From contig NZ_MQMF01000001.1 of the NCBI RefSeq assembly GCF_001999465.1, positions 1,302,001-1,366,000 on the forward strand: a stretch of 64,000 nucleotides of DNA. Direction: 5' to 3'. The notes beneath the pieces were generated by a model that had not been told where the DNA came from, did no database searches, and saw only the letters and a program-made list of their open reading frames with translations. Source of the DNA: Fictibacillus arsenicus. GTDB taxonomy: Bacteria; Bacillota; Bacilli; Bacillales; Fictibacillaceae. The number at the start of each line of letters is the position of its first letter. Position 1 is the first letter of the stretch. This document shows, piece by piece, positions 53,580 through 62,907 of this stretch. Position numbers and translations under genes: made by a program.

Positions 53580-54974
53580 ATGACAGAACAGATTACGAGC
53601 TACTTAAAAGAAAACCGTGATACCCATTTAAAAGAGTTAACAGACTGGCTTGCTATACCAAGTGTGAGCGCACTGCCAGAACATAAGGAAGACGTTCGAA
53701 AAGGCGCTGAGTGGATCGCAGACGAGCTATCGAAAATCGGCATGGAAAACGTGAAGATTCACGAGACAGATGGACACCCTGTTGTTTATGCGGACTGGTT
53801 AAAAGCAGAAGGAAAACCGACTGTGCTCGTTTATGGACATTATGACGTTCAGCCTGTTGATCCGCTCGAGCTTTGGGAGACGCCTCCTTATGAAGCTACG
53901 ATTCGTGACAACAAACTTTATGCGCGCGGTGCATCTGACGATAAAGGCCAAACGTTCATGCATTTAAAAGTCTTGCAGGCTATTTTAGAAACAGAGGGAA
54001 CTCTTCCTCTTAACTTTAAGTTTTGTATCGAGGGAGAAGAAGAAATCGGCAGTCCGAGCCTTCCAAAGTTTATCGAAAATAACACAGAACTTTTAGCAGC
54101 AGATGTGATCGTGATCTCCGATACAGGCATGCTTGACCGCGGAAAACCTGCGATCTGCTACGGACTGCGTGGCATGTGTGCGATGCAAGTTGACGTAACA
54201 GGACCAAACAGCGATCTTCACTCAGGTCTTTATGGCGGAGCAGTTCAAAATCCATTGCATGCGATTACTGAACTTCTGCAATCTTTCCGTGACGAAAACG
54301 GACGTATTTTAGTTGATGGCTTTTATGATAACGTTCAAGAGCTAACAGAAAAAGAAAGAGAAGCGTTCCGTGCTCTTCCGCTAACAGAAGAAGCGCTTAA
54401 ACAGCAGCTTGGCGTAACAGAGCTTACAGGTGAAGAAGGCTATTCTCACATCGAACGCACATGGGCACGCCCGACATTGGAGCTTAACGGTATCTGGGGA
54501 GGCTTCCAAGGAGAAGGCATCAAGACAGTCATCCCTGCAGAGGCTCATGCGAAAATCAGCTGCCGCCTCGTACCGAACCAAGAGCCGGACGAGATCATTG
54601 AAAAAGTAAAGGCTCACATTGAAAAGCATAAGCCAGTTGGCATTGACGTTAAGGTCTCTCTTTTTGATAAAGGAGCACCTTATGTAACACCGTTTGACCA
54701 TCCTGCCATTCAGGCAGCAGCACGTTCTTATGAAAAAGTGTACGGCGTACCAACAGCCTTCACTCGCGGCGGGGGATCCATTCCAATCGTTGCAACGTTC
54801 GATCAAATGTTAAACATCCCTGTTGTTTTGATGGGCTTTGGTCTTTCAACAGAGAACTTCCATGCACCAAACGAACACTTCCATCTGGAAAATTTCGATA
54901 AAGGGATGGAAACACTCGCTGACTATTGGTTTGAGTTGGAGAGATCTATCAAGAAAGAAGCATCAGCACGATAA
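53580..54974 (+). CDS. M20 family dipeptidase
   Basis: 464 residues. Metal and catalytic motifs of M20: VLVYGHYDVQPVDP (His, Asp), YARGASDDKGQ, FCIEGEEEIGSPS (catalytic Glu-Glu), and VISDTGMLD. Carnosinase-like dimerisation domain in the middle; STENFHAPNEHFHLENF supplies the last His near the end. Cytosolic hydrolysis of dipeptides or N-acyl amino acids. AAGGAGG precedes the ATG. Confidence 0.92.
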   Translation: MTEQITSYLKENRDTHLKELTDWLAIPSVSALPEHKEDVRKGAEWIADELSKIGMENVKIHETDGHPVVYADWLKAEGKPTVLVYGHYDVQPVDPLELWETPPYEATIRDNKLYARGASDDKGQTFMHLKVLQAILETEGTLPLNFKFCIEGEEEIGSPSLPKFIENNTELLAADVIVISDTGMLDRGKPAICYGLRGMCAMQVDVTGPNSDLHSGLYGGAVQNPLHAITELLQSFRDENGRILVDGFYDNVQELTEKEREAFRALPLTEEALKQQLGVTELTGEEGYSHIERTWARPTLELNGIWGGFQGEGIKTVIPAEAHAKISCRLVPNQEPDEIIEKVKAHIEKHKPVGIDVKVSLFDKGAPYVTPFDHPAIQAAARSYEKVYGVPTAFTRGGGSIPIVATFDQMLNIPVVLMGFGLSTENFHAPNEHFHLENFDKGMETLADYWFELERSIKKEASAR

Positions 54975-54984
54975 AAAGAAACAA

Positions 54985-55020
54985 AGAAGAAGCTGACTCA
55001 TGGATGTCGGCTTCTTTTTT
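54985..55020 (+). terminator. Dipeptidase terminator
   Basis: AAGAAGCTGAC and GTCGGCTTCTT arms, then TTTT; array R4 starts directly after it. Confidence 0.88.
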
Positions 55021-55160
55021 GAGCAAAAATATTACTATTGAGCGGTAATGTGAGATTTTGAGCGAAACTATATCCCGTTTGAGCGTACGTAAAAGATTTT
55101 GAGCGTACGAGCATCGTTTTGAGCGTAGGTCTGAATTATAGAGCGAACGTGTAACAATTA
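55021..55160. repeat. About 20 bp-period degenerate array R4 (TTTTGAGCG type)
   Basis: GAGCG-type anchors start at 55021, 55040, 55060, 55081, 55101, 55121 and 55141: spacings 19, 20, 21, 20, 20, 20. Most anchors are preceded by TTTT or ATT and followed by TACGT/AACGT-like bases. Seven units fill the spacer between the dipeptidase terminator and the 55299 gene. Confidence 0.75.
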
Positions 55161-55298
55161 AAAGAACACGTACCGTAAAATTAACGTTAGCAGCGTAAAA
55201 AAAAAGATGTTCCAGATCGTCCAACAGGTATTTTCGTTTTAATCTTACGGTATGATATAATCAACCAATCACAATAAAAGAAACGGAGAGTTTAAAAA

Positions 55299-55793
55299 AT
55301 GCTTTCATTTGAAGATAAAATTGCTTTAATTCAAGAGAATTTCCCTGAGCTGGACATGCACGAGGTGTCACTTGGCCGTTTGAATTTTCATTATGAGGAA
55401 AGTGTACAGGACAAGAAGATCGTCGTGTATCACCTTCACCCGAACGGCAACGGTTTTGTATATGGTGGACACCTTCCGCAAAGCGTAAAGAACGATAAAG
55501 GTTATGTAAATATTCGTGACTATGAAGCAGATGAACTAATCGCCCTTATTAAAGAATCTATGGAGTTCCTTTCAAAAACACACGGATGGCAGCAGCCTAA
55601 GAAAGACCGTACAGATGATGGTGAACGCAAAGAAGAGCACTGGTTTAGCCATAGTCATGAAAAAATTAGACTTGTTGGCGAGGATGGCATGTGGTTTATT
55701 TTTGATGAAGATGATGCACTTGAAGCAGCATTCGAAACGTACGCAGAAGCAGAAGGTTATTTGAAAGAAGCAGACTTTAAGAAGAGAAAATAA
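55299..55793 (+). CDS. Hypothetical protein, 164 residues
   Basis: Not recognised. Soluble and acidic, with a conserved-looking FVYGGHLPQ and EHWFSHSHEKIRLVGEDGMWFIFDEDDALEAAFETY. No signal peptide or membrane segment. ACGGAGAG precedes the ATG. First of three closely spaced genes ending with ywbE. Confidence 0.7.
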   Translation: MLSFEDKIALIQENFPELDMHEVSLGRLNFHYEESVQDKKIVVYHLHPNGNGFVYGGHLPQSVKNDKGYVNIRDYEADELIALIKESMEFLSKTHGWQQPKKDRTDDGERKEEHWFSHSHEKIRLVGEDGMWFIFDEDDALEAAFETYAEAEGYLKEADFKKRK

Positions 55794-55811
55794 AATATAG
55801 AGGTGATAAAA

Positions 55812-55988
55812 ATGGCAGAGGAGAAAAAGAAATTAAGCTTTCAAGAAATTGCAAAGCAGCGCCTTGCAGAAAAGAAAGCACAGCAATCAGGCGGATCATT
55901 CAGTAAAGGTCCTGTTAAAGTAGCAAATCAGCTTAAGAATCAGCAAACGAAAAAAGCGAACAATCAGGCACGGAGAACCGGCGTATAA
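55812..55988 (+). CDS. Small basic protein, 58 residues
   Basis: Very rich in Lys, Gln and Ala; helical N-terminus MAEEKKKLSFQEIAKQRLAEKKAQQ and a disordered basic tail. Resembles small DUF3886-type Bacillus proteins, but I am not sure of the family. ATG at 55812 behind GAGGTG. The stop codon overlaps the ywbE ATG by one base. Confidence 0.65.
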   Translation: MAEEKKKLSFQEIAKQRLAEKKAQQSGGSFSKGPVKVANQLKNQQTKKANNQARRTGV

Positions 55989-56182
55989 TGCATCGCAAAC
56001 GCTCCAATATCACACCTGGACTTCCCGTTAATGTTATTTTAAAAGCCGATCAGCGTTCCGGGAAGAAAACAAAAGGAATCGTTAAAGATATCCTGACGAA
56101 CTCGCCCAATCATCCGCACGGCATTAAAGTAAGACTAGAGGACGGTCAGATTGGCCGTGTGATCGACATACTAAGTGAATAA
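55988..56182 (+). CDS. ywbE: YwbE family protein (DUF2196)
   Basis: 64 residues, the family length. ITPGLPVNVILKADQRSGKKTKGIVKDILTNSPNHPHGIKVRLEDGQIGRVIDI matches the YwbE family over its whole length, with the conserved SPNHPHGIKVRL segment. Small beta-rich, possibly nucleic-acid-binding; function unknown. Translation is coupled to the 55812 gene through a TAATG overlap. Confidence 0.9.
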   Translation: MHRKRSNITPGLPVNVILKADQRSGKKTKGIVKDILTNSPNHPHGIKVRLEDGQIGRVIDILSE

Positions 56183-56188
56183 ATTGTT

Positions 56189-56224
56189 AAAACGGTCTCT
56201 ACAACAGGGACCGTTTTGATTTTG
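56189..56224 (+). terminator. Terminator after ywbE
   Basis: AAAACGGTC and GACCGTTTT arms, then GATTTTGAT. Confidence 0.85.
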
Positions 56225-56330
56225 ATGCTATATAAATAATAAGCAGGACTAAATGAGTATCAAACCTAAATAAGTAACCGCAATTCTTCGCATACTAGTT
56301 GGTATATTTTGCTCTTAAGGAGATCAGATT

Positions 56331-58067
56331 ATGGACCAGGATTTTCTAAAACGTCGGATTGATGTGAGCACGAAAAGAGTTCCAGCAGATATCGTCATCA
56401 AAAACGGCAAAATCATTGATGTATTTAATCTAGAAATCATCAGTGGAGATGTCGCTATCGTTGATGGTTTTTTTGCCGGCATTGGAGAATATGAAGGGCG
56501 TGAAACGATCGATGCTGCCGGTCGCTATATTTGTCCTGCTTTTATAGATGGACATGTTCACATTGAATCATCGATGGTCACTCCTGTTGAATTCAGTAAA
56601 GTCCTTCTCGCACATGGAGTCACAACCGTTATTACAGATCCGCATGAAATCGGAAACGTTTCAGGAAAAGATGGGATTACATTTATGCTGGAGCAGTCAG
56701 AAGGGCTGCCGTTAGATGTTCGTGTTATGCTCCCTTCCTCTGTTCCTGCTACATCATTTGAGAATGCTGGAGCTGTTCTTACCGCTCGTGACCTTGAACC
56801 TTTTTACATACATCCACGTGTTAAAGGATTGGCTGAAGTAATGGATTTTCCCGCCGTTTTTAACGGGGATGAAGATATGCTTAAGAAGATTGTTTCTGCC
56901 AACAGAAATCGAACTTTAATTGACGGTCATGCAGCAGGAATCGACGCAAACGGCATTAATGTATACAGGGCTGCCCTCATTACAACTGATCATGAATGCA
57001 CGACAGCTGAAGAAGCACTCGATCGCATTCGCCGGGGAATGTATGTTTTAATCCGTGAAGGATCTGTAGCAAAAGATTTAAAAGCACTCATTAAGACTGT
57101 TACACCTGCAAATGCCCGACGTTTTTTATTCTGCACAGATGATAAACACCTTGATGATCTTGTAGCGGAAGGAAGTGTTGACCATAATGTAAGACTTGCG
57201 ATTTCAGAGGGCATCTCCCCCCTTCAAGCTATCCAATTGGCAACGTTAAACGCGGCTGAATGTTATGGCCTGCAAGAAAAAGGTGCTATATCACCAGGAT
57301 TCAAAGCGGATTTTCTTTTGTTGGATGATTTAAATAAAATTACGATTTCAGAAGTTTTTGTAGATGGTATTTCAGTAGCTTCGAACGGCACGTTCACTGG
57401 TCAAATAGCTGCTACTCCCGCTCCTCCAGAAAACCTAATGAAGTCGGTCAATATCCAGGAGATAAAAAGTGAGGAACTGTCTATTAAGCTTGAAGAAGAC
57501 GATCATATTCATGTGATCGAGCTAATACCAAACCAGCTTGTTACAAAAAAGAAAATTCTTCGGGCAAAAGTAGAAAACGGAGAGTTTTTATCATTAATTG
57601 AAGAAGACCTGCTGAAGATGGCAGTCATTGAACGCCACAATCAAACAGGACATATCGGCCACGGTATTGTTAAAGGACTTTTGTTAAAAAGTGGTGCGAT
57701 CGCTTCAACGGTTGCCCACGATTCTCACAATCTTGTTGTAGCGGGAACGAATGACCGCGATATGCTATGTGCAATAGATGCCATTAAAGAGATGCAAGGC
57801 GGTTATGTCATCGTCAAAGAAGGAAAGGTTCTTGCTTCAGTACCGCTTCCCATCTCAGGGTTAATGGCAGACCGCCCTTTCGAAAAAGTGAACGAAGAAA
57901 TAATCAGGCTAAAGGAAAATCTGAAGGAACTTGGCTTTAAAGGAGATTTTGATCCGTTCTTAACTCTTTCATTTATAACACTGCCAGTCATACCGGAAAT
58001 TAAACTCACAGACATGGGGCTTTTTGATTTTAAAGCGTTTCAGCATATCTCTATAAAATCCGATTAG
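56331..58067 (+). CDS. adeC: Adenine deaminase
   Basis: 578 residues, the family length. Converts adenine to hypoxanthine and ammonia in purine salvage. Amidohydrolase metal site FIDGHVHIESSMVTP (HxH) near residue 75, TVITDPHEIGNVSG, LIDGHAAGIDANGINVY and FCTDDKHLDDL, as in the AdeC family. The C-terminal domain has GHIGHGIVKGLLLKSGAIASTVAHDSHNLVV. AAGGAGATC precedes the ATG. I saw no purine riboswitch upstream. Convergent with liaR. Confidence 0.95.
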   Translation: MDQDFLKRRIDVSTKRVPADIVIKNGKIIDVFNLEIISGDVAIVDGFFAGIGEYEGRETIDAAGRYICPAFIDGHVHIESSMVTPVEFSKVLLAHGVTTVITDPHEIGNVSGKDGITFMLEQSEGLPLDVRVMLPSSVPATSFENAGAVLTARDLEPFYIHPRVKGLAEVMDFPAVFNGDEDMLKKIVSANRNRTLIDGHAAGIDANGINVYRAALITTDHECTTAEEALDRIRRGMYVLIREGSVAKDLKALIKTVTPANARRFLFCTDDKHLDDLVAEGSVDHNVRLAISEGISPLQAIQLATLNAAECYGLQEKGAISPGFKADFLLLDDLNKITISEVFVDGISVASNGTFTGQIAATPAPPENLMKSVNIQEIKSEELSIKLEEDDHIHVIELIPNQLVTKKKILRAKVENGEFLSLIEEDLLKMAVIERHNQTGHIGHGIVKGLLLKSGAIASTVAHDSHNLVVAGTNDRDMLCAIDAIKEMQGGYVIVKEGKVLASVPLPISGLMADRPFEKVNEEIIRLKENLKELGFKGDFDPFLTLSFITLPVIPEIKLTDMGLFDFKAFQHISIKSD

Positions 58068-58074
58068 ATTCTAT

Positions 58075-58704
58075 CTATACGAGCGAGTGGTTAAACGCGT
58101 AGATCACAGCTTGTGTGCGGTCCTGTACGTCCAGTTTGCTTAAAATATTACTCACGTGGACTTTTACCGTCTTTAAAGCGATAAATAGATCATCGGCGAT
58201 TTCCTGATTGGTTTTGCCCTTTGTCATAAGCAATAAAATTTCCATCTCGCGCGCAGTCAGCTCTTCATGCGGCTCCCGCGTTTGTTTTTGCCTCATCTTG
58301 CTCATCATCTTGCCAGTAACTTCTGGTTCTAATACAGACTTTCCGTGATAGGTGTCGCGAACGGCTTGCGCAATATCACTTGCTTTCGACGTCTTCAACA
58401 TATAGCTCGAAGCACCCGCTTCGAGTGCAGGATACACTTTTTCATCATCTAAAAAGCTCGTTACCACGATAATCTTCGCCTCTGGCCACGATTGTGTAAT
58501 CAAACGGGTAGCTTCAATTCCGTCCATTTCATCCATCACAAGGTCCATTAAAATAATATCAGGTTTCATTTCTAAAGCTTTCTCAACGGCAACCTTCCCG
58601 TTTTCGGCCTCGGCAGTTACTTCTATATCCGGTTGTGCAGAAAGATAAGCGGAAACTCCAATTCGCACCATTTCGTGATCATCAACTAACAATACTTTTA
58701 TCAT
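58075..58704 (-). CDS. liaR: LiaR-like NarL-family response regulator
   Basis: 209 residues. Receiver domain ([10 protein letters not shown], phosphorylated Asp in [14 protein letters not shown] near residue 54, [18 protein letters not shown]) and a LuxR-type helix-turn-helix ([52 protein letters not shown]). Activates the liaIH promoter in the cell-envelope stress response. Overlaps liaS by 4 bp (ATGA). Confidence 0.9.
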   Translation of the reverse strand: MIKVLLVDDHEMVRIGVSAYLSAQPDIEVTAEAENGKVAVEKALEMKPDIILMDLVMDEMDGIEATRLITQSWPEAKIIVVTSFLDDEKVYPALEAGASSYMLKTSKASDIAQAVRDTYHGKSVLEPEVTGKMMSKMRQKQTREPHEELTAREMEILLLMTKGKTNQEIADDLFIALKTVKVHVSNILSKLDVQDRTQAVIYAFNHSLV

Positions 58705-59741
58705 GCTTTTTCCTCTCCCGCTGATAAAATCGGAACTTTAACTTCAAGACGTGTCCCCTCGCCTGGCAAACTCACTATTTTAAGCGTGCCGCCAATTTCA
58801 GCAGCCCGTTCATGCATATTCTGTAGTCCATATGAACCGGTTTTTTCCTGTTCCATTTTAAAGCCTATACCATCATCCTCTATGCGCAGAATGATAAGAT
58901 CATCGCGCTGGACAAGCAGGATTTGCGCTTTATTTGCCTGTGCATGCCTGAGAATGTTAGACACAGACTCTTGTAAAATACGAAACAGATGATCTTCTAC
59001 ACCTTTGTCAAGAGGTATGGTTTCGATTTTCCATTTTAGTTCGATCGGAACTTTTTGCAGAAGCTCTTGCAGCAGCTCTTCCATCCCTTTTTGGAGTGAT
59101 TTTCCGTTAAGTGCAGCAGTGCGCAGATGCAAGAGAAGTGCTCTCATCTCTAGCTGTGTCTGGTGAATCGTCTCCTCAACGAGCTTTAATTGCTTTGATT
59201 CACGTGTCTCTGATTCTTCCCGTACTTCATTTACAGCAGACATGATCATACTTGCCGCAAAAAGCTGCTGAGAAACAGAATCATGCAGCTCTCTAGCCAA
59301 ACGATTTCTTTCTTGAGAAATGATTTCCTGAATGCGTTTTTCCTGATCCACTGCCTTCTCAGTCGCCATTTTTTGTGACTGGCGGATCTTTTCCCCTAAT
59401 TGCTGCTGAATGCCCTCCATGCGTTTCGTAATCGCTTTTAACTCCAGGTTCGATACTTCTTTCATATTGACTTGACGACCGTCTTCGATCGATTTTAACG
59501 TCCGGTCTATGAGGTTTAATTGCTTTCGAGCCGTGATGCCAGAATTCAATCCGAAAAATGCTCCCATAATGAAGACGAAAAAGGGAACCACAAATGCTAT
59601 CGGAAAGTCTAACAATTGTTCTTCAAGCAAAAAGTTCCAATCGCTGATAGGAAAAAGTGTATACACAACTGAACCTAAAAGAACGGTTACGGCAAAAGCT
59701 AATGAGATCCCAGAAAACATATGACGCAAAACGGTACTCAT
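58701..59741 (-). CDS. liaS: LiaS-like sensor histidine kinase
   Basis: 346 residues. Two N-terminal membrane helices with a short extracytoplasmic loop (intramembrane-sensing layout), a linker coiled coil, HisKA_3 phosphoacceptor [19 protein letters not shown], and an HATPase domain ([47 protein letters not shown]). Senses envelope stress together with LiaF. Overlaps liaF by 4 bp. Confidence 0.9.
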   Translation of the reverse strand: MSTVLRHMFSGISLAFAVTVLLGSVVYTLFPISDWNFLLEEQLLDFPIAFVVPFFVFIMGAFFGLNSGITARKQLNLIDRTLKSIEDGRQVNMKEVSNLELKAITKRMEGIQQQLGEKIRQSQKMATEKAVDQEKRIQEIISQERNRLARELHDSVSQQLFAASMIMSAVNEVREESETRESKQLKLVEETIHQTQLEMRALLLHLRTAALNGKSLQKGMEELLQELLQKVPIELKWKIETIPLDKGVEDHLFRILQESVSNILRHAQANKAQILLVQRDDLIILRIEDDGIGFKMEQEKTGSYGLQNMHERAAEIGGTLKIVSLPGEGTRLEVKVPILSAGEEKA

Positions 59742-60475
59742 ACCCGCTTCACCTCCAGGCTTCCAGCAAATAAACTTGTCATGATTTTAACTTTTTTATC
59801 AGATTCATTGTAATCTTTAGTTCGATAGGATACCGCCTGATTAAACATCTTAGATTCCTGATAATCAAAAATCACCGTACTGCCTGCAATAACAGAATGT
59901 TTTACAGTTACTTCAATCTCATAAGGAACGTAAATCGTAATATTGCCAATGAGACCACGAACAAAAACAATAGATTCTCCTGAAGGCAAAAGCGTTTCAC
60001 TCAAATCAATAATCGTATCTCCAACACCGCATTGAATGTTAATATCGTTCCATTCATAGACATGATCTGGAGTTTGCTGAGTACCAAACGCTATATTTTT
60101 TAAAAGAGATTCTTTCTTATATAAATCTTCTGATGAATGTGTTACTTCATCATTCACTTGCGGTTTGATGACAAACGGATTCTGTTTAGATTGATAGAAT
60201 TGCACAATGATGTAAACGACTAGTGCGACTAAAATCAGTTTGAATGTATACATGCTTAAGACCGTAATGATAGCTATGACTACGCCAGCCCAGAACATGA
60301 CTTTGCCAGAACGTTTCGGCATTCTCTTCCGTCCAAAATACATAAGTCCAGCACAGATTAGAATAGTGAATACAATACCCTCTCCATTAATAGTTGCTTC
60401 TAACAGCACCATGACACATGCAATTAAAAGCATCCAGCTGATAAGATCATTTTTCTTTTTAATCGGCATCTGCAC
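59738..60475 (-). CDS. liaF: LiaF-like inhibitor of the LiaRS system
   Basis: 245 residues. Four short N-terminal membrane helices (MLLIACVMVLLEATIN, IVFTILICAGLMYFG, VMFWAGVVIAIITVLSMY, LILVALVVYIIVQF), then a cytosolic DUF2154-type domain (GVGDTIIDLSETLLPSGESIVFVRGLIGNITIYVPYEIEV). LiaF keeps LiaS off without stress. Overlaps liaS, and is separated from liaH by a terminator-like hairpin. Confidence 0.9.
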   Translation of the reverse strand: MQMPIKKKNDLISWMLLIACVMVLLEATINGEGIVFTILICAGLMYFGRKRMPKRSGKVMFWAGVVIAIITVLSMYTFKLILVALVVYIIVQFYQSKQNPFVIKPQVNDEVTHSSEDLYKKESLLKNIAFGTQQTPDHVYEWNDINIQCGVGDTIIDLSETLLPSGESIVFVRGLIGNITIYVPYEIEVTVKHSVIAGSTVIFDYQESKMFNQAVSYRTKDYNESDKKVKIMTSLFAGSLEVKRV

Positions 60476-60505
60476 TCACTCACTTTCTGTCTGTCTTAAA
60501 CGGCA

Positions 60506-60533
60506 TAAAAAGGCGCAGGAAATATGCGCCTCT
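60506..60533 (-). terminator. Hairpin terminator between liaH and liaF
   Basis: On the minus strand AGGCGCA-TATTTCC-TGCGCCT followed by TTTTATG, about 30 bp after the liaH stop codon. It would separate an abundant liaIH transcript from lower read-through into liaFSR. Confidence 0.85.
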
Positions 60534-60561
60534 ATCTTTCATAATCGTATCACATACTGAA

Positions 60562-61206
60562 TTAAACGCTAGCAGGAGTTTCTTCTTTTTTCCAAGCTTT
60601 TTCTAACTTTGCAAGCTTTGCTTCCATGGAGCTCGCATAATAATCAGCGTTTACTTTTTGCTCAAGACGGTCCATGTAATTTTCAAGTTCATCAAATTTG
60701 AAAGCTGTTTTCTGCAGCACACTTGAAGGTTCAATGACTCGGTCCATCTTTCGGTGAGCTCTTGCTACATTTTCACGGCCCATTAATTCCATACGCTTGA
60801 TTTGCATATCTTTCAGCTTATGCTTCATTTGTTCATACTTTTGCTCAAGCTCTGTTAGATCTTTTTCTGTTTGAGCTGCTGATTCCTTAAGTTTGCTTGC
60901 ACGCGTTTCATGCTGCTCTTTCTCAGTAATAGCAAACTGATAAAGCTCTTGTTCATTAGCTTGTTGAGCTAATTTTGCCTGGTGACTGCGCTTAGCTGCT
61001 TTTGCCTCTGCTTCTTGAATTTCACGAACAAATTGATCTTTTAAAAGCTGCTGGCGCTCAACAAGCTTTCGCGCTTTATTTACCTCTTGCTCACATTGTC
61101 TTAAATATTGATTCAAGAGATAAAGAGGATTCTTTTCCTCTTTTTGATCCAATAGCTCGTGAACATCCGCTGTAATTGAGTTTTTGATTCTTTCAAATAA
61201 GTTCAT
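60562..61206 (-). CDS. liaH: LiaH-like PspA/IM30 protein
   Basis: 214 residues, almost fully alpha-helical coiled coil of the PspA family: NLFERIKNSITADVHELLDQKEEKNPLYLLNQYLRQCEQEVNKAR is the family start. Forms large rings at the membrane and supports envelope integrity under antibiotic stress. AAAGGAGC precedes the ATG. Second gene of the lia operon, after liaI. Confidence 0.93.
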   Translation of the reverse strand: MNLFERIKNSITADVHELLDQKEEKNPLYLLNQYLRQCEQEVNKARKLVERQQLLKDQFVREIQEAEAKAAKRSHQAKLAQQANEQELYQFAITEKEQHETRASKLKESAAQTEKDLTELEQKYEQMKHKLKDMQIKRMELMGRENVARAHRKMDRVIEPSSVLQKTAFKFDELENYMDRLEQKVNADYYASSMEAKLAKLEKAWKKEETPASV

Positions 61207-61233
61207 ATTTATTAGCTCCTTTTTGTTTGTTTT

Positions 61234-61581
61234 TTAGCTGTTTTTAAGTTTTGCCCATTCTTTTTCAAAGTTTGTGAATGGATCATTTTCTGTGTGCTTA
61301 TCGATCGATTCTTTTTCGTTCCATTTTTTGTACACAACATACAGTACATAAATAGCAACTGCACCTAAAATTGCAGGGATGTTTGCAACGGATACACAAA
61401 GTCCAATAACGGAAAGTGCTCCCCACCAAAATTTCTTTCCGCCAGTTTCTGCAGCTACGCACTTCTTATAAGCGTAGTACATAACAGCAAGACCGATCGC
61501 GAGTCCGACCATCGGACCTAAGTTAGCCATCAATACGATAGCAGCAATTCCTCCAACAACAAGCAAGCCTAATTTTTTCAT
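61234..61581 (-). CDS. liaI: LiaI-like small membrane protein
   Basis: 115 residues with three or four hydrophobic stretches (LGLLVVGGIAAIVLMANLGP, VGLAIGLAVMYYAYKK, WGALSVIGLCVSVANIPAILGAVAIYVLYVVY) and a charged tail ending ENDPFTNFEKEWAKLKNS. LiaI anchors LiaH at the membrane in Bacillus subtilis. AAAGGAGG precedes the ATG. First gene of the operon; I could not assign a LiaR box upstream with confidence. Confidence 0.82.
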   Translation of the reverse strand: MKKLGLLVVGGIAAIVLMANLGPMVGLAIGLAVMYYAYKKCVAAETGGKKFWWGALSVIGLCVSVANIPAILGAVAIYVLYVVYKKWNEKESIDKHTENDPFTNFEKEWAKLKNS

Positions 61582-61675
61582 AGCGGCTGCCTCCTTTCGT
61601 ACCTTTAGCTTACCTCGCTGTAAGATTTCTCAAAACTGACCTTGGCTGTATTTTCCAATAAGACTTGAGGCGTAG

Positions 61676-61703
61676 AGGGGGACAGACCCGGGTCTGTCCC
61701 CCT
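61676..61703. repeat. Perfect 28 bp palindrome between lia and Nudix genes
   Basis: Arms AGGGGGACAGACCC and GGGTCTGTCCCCCT, perfect with no loop, centred on CCCGGG. Located in the promoter-side spacer of liaI. The shorter GGGGTC-T-GACCCC at 15662 shares its core. No T-run follows, so it is not a terminator. Confidence 0.88.
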
Positions 61704-61713
61704 TCGCAATACG

Positions 61714-61746
61714 AAAAAAAGAAGCAGCCCCATTCAGCCGCTCCTC
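61714..61746 (-). terminator. Terminator of the 61786 Nudix gene
   Basis: On the minus strand GGAGCGGC and GCTGCTTC arms (two G-U pairs), then TTTTTTTCG, 40 bp after the stop codon. Confidence 0.75.
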
Positions 61747-61785
61747 TTTCTTAAGCTATTCGTTTTTTCTCCCTTTTATAAACAC

Positions 61786-62274
61786 TTACACATTCTGCAG
61801 ATCAGCGACAAAAAAATAATCCGACTCTAGAGAACTTGTCATTAATTTGTTCTTTATTACTTCAGGATACAATTTATAATCTGATAGATCTTTCAAATGT
61901 ACCCATTTAAATACAAGTCTTTCTGCCTCTTCAACCGTAAATTCTTCCCCGTTATGTAGAGATAAAGGGTCGCGCGCCCTTATTTCAAAGTAAAGTCCAA
62001 CTTCATGAACGTTTTTCCCTTTGTATGTAAAAAAGTTTTCAATCGTACAGAGATGATTCAGAGTTTTCACATTTAATGCTAATTCCTCTACCATCTCACG
62101 CTTCAAGCTAGTTCTTGCATCTTCACCCAACTTTACTCTGCCACCTGGCAAAGACCAGTGTGTTTCTATCTTTGAGCGGTGAATTAAAACATGTCCATCT
62201 TGCATTAAAACGCCTGCTACACGGTAGTTAAAAACCTGATGTTCCACATGAAACACTGCATCCACTTTTCTCAT
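61786..62274 (-). CDS. Nudix hydrolase, slightly divergent box
   Basis: About 162 residues. Box [25 protein letters not shown] keeps the catalytic REMVEE core, but the usual EExGU ends EELAL, with Ala for Gly. The ATG at 62274 abuts a GGGGG run; a GTG at 62265 has better spacing. Substrate unknown. Divergent from the glutathione peroxidase gene. Confidence 0.8.
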   Translation of the reverse strand: MRKVDAVFHVEHQVFNYRVAGVLMQDGHVLIHRSKIETHWSLPGGRVKLGEDARTSLKREMVEELALNVKTLNHLCTIENFFTYKGKNVHEVGLYFEIRARDPLSLHNGEEFTVEEAERLVFKWVHLKDLSDYKLYPEVIKNKLMTSSLESDYFFVADLQNV

Positions 62275-62377
62275 CCCCCTTTTAAGTATCCTTAGTCTAT
62301 CATTAAGAGCATTTTGCATGAAAGGCATTTTAAATACAGTTAAACTAAAAGAATCAAAACAAAAAGGAGACTATAAA

Positions 62378-62854
62378 ATGTCAATTTATGATTTTCCTGT
62401 TGAAACGATAAAAGGTGATCATACAAATCTAGAGCCTTATAAAGGCAAAGTCGTATTGATTGTAAATACTGCGAGCAAGTGTGGATTTACGCCGCAATAT
62501 CAAGGTCTTCAAGCAATCTATGAGACCAATAAGGATAAAGGATTCACTATTCTTGGTTTCCCTTGTAACCAATTTGGTGCACAAGAGCCGGGGAAAAGTG
62601 ATGAAATACAAGAATTTTGTGAGCTGAACTACGGAGTTAACTTCCCGATGTTTGCGAAAGTGAACGTAAACGGAGACGATGCACACCCTCTTTTTAAACA
62701 TTTAACAGCTGAAGCCCCTGGTATTCTAGGTTCTAAAGCAATTAAATGGAACTTCACGAAATTCCTTGTAGATCGTGATGGCCGTGTGGTAAAACGATAT
62801 GCACCAACTGACAAACCTGAAACCATCGAAAAAGATATACAGGAATTATTATAA
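62378..62854 (+). CDS. bsaA: Glutathione peroxidase family thiol peroxidase
   Basis: 158 residues with the family motifs: peroxidatic Cys in [16 protein letters not shown] (near residue 36, cysteine not selenocysteine), [12 protein letters not shown] (Gln), and [13 protein letters not shown] (Trp-Asn). Reduces hydroperoxides, probably with thioredoxin. AAAGGAG precedes the ATG at 62378. Same type as Bacillus subtilis BsaA. Confidence 0.92.
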   Translation: MSIYDFPVETIKGDHTNLEPYKGKVVLIVNTASKCGFTPQYQGLQAIYETNKDKGFTILGFPCNQFGAQEPGKSDEIQEFCELNYGVNFPMFAKVNVNGDDAHPLFKHLTAEAPGILGSKAIKWNFTKFLVDRDGRVVKRYAPTDKPETIEKDIQELL

Positions 62855-62856
62855 GC

Positions 62857-62902
62857 AAAAAAGCTGTTCGGAGGGTCCCTCCGAACAGCTTTCTTATTTT
62901 TT
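62857..62902. terminator. Bidirectional terminator between bsaA and the subtilase gene
   Basis: AAGCTGTTCGGAGG and CCTCCGAACAGCTT form a 14 bp stem, with A-rich left and TCTTATTTTTT right. Confidence 0.92.
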
Positions 62903-62907
62903 AAAAA

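Noticed and set aside
56225-56330. Purine riboswitch upstream of adeC
   Set aside because: None of the conserved purine aptamer loops could be found in the spacer.
61582-61675. LiaR operator upstream of liaI
   Set aside because: I looked for a clear seven-base inverted repeat of the LiaR type, but no candidate was convincing by eye.
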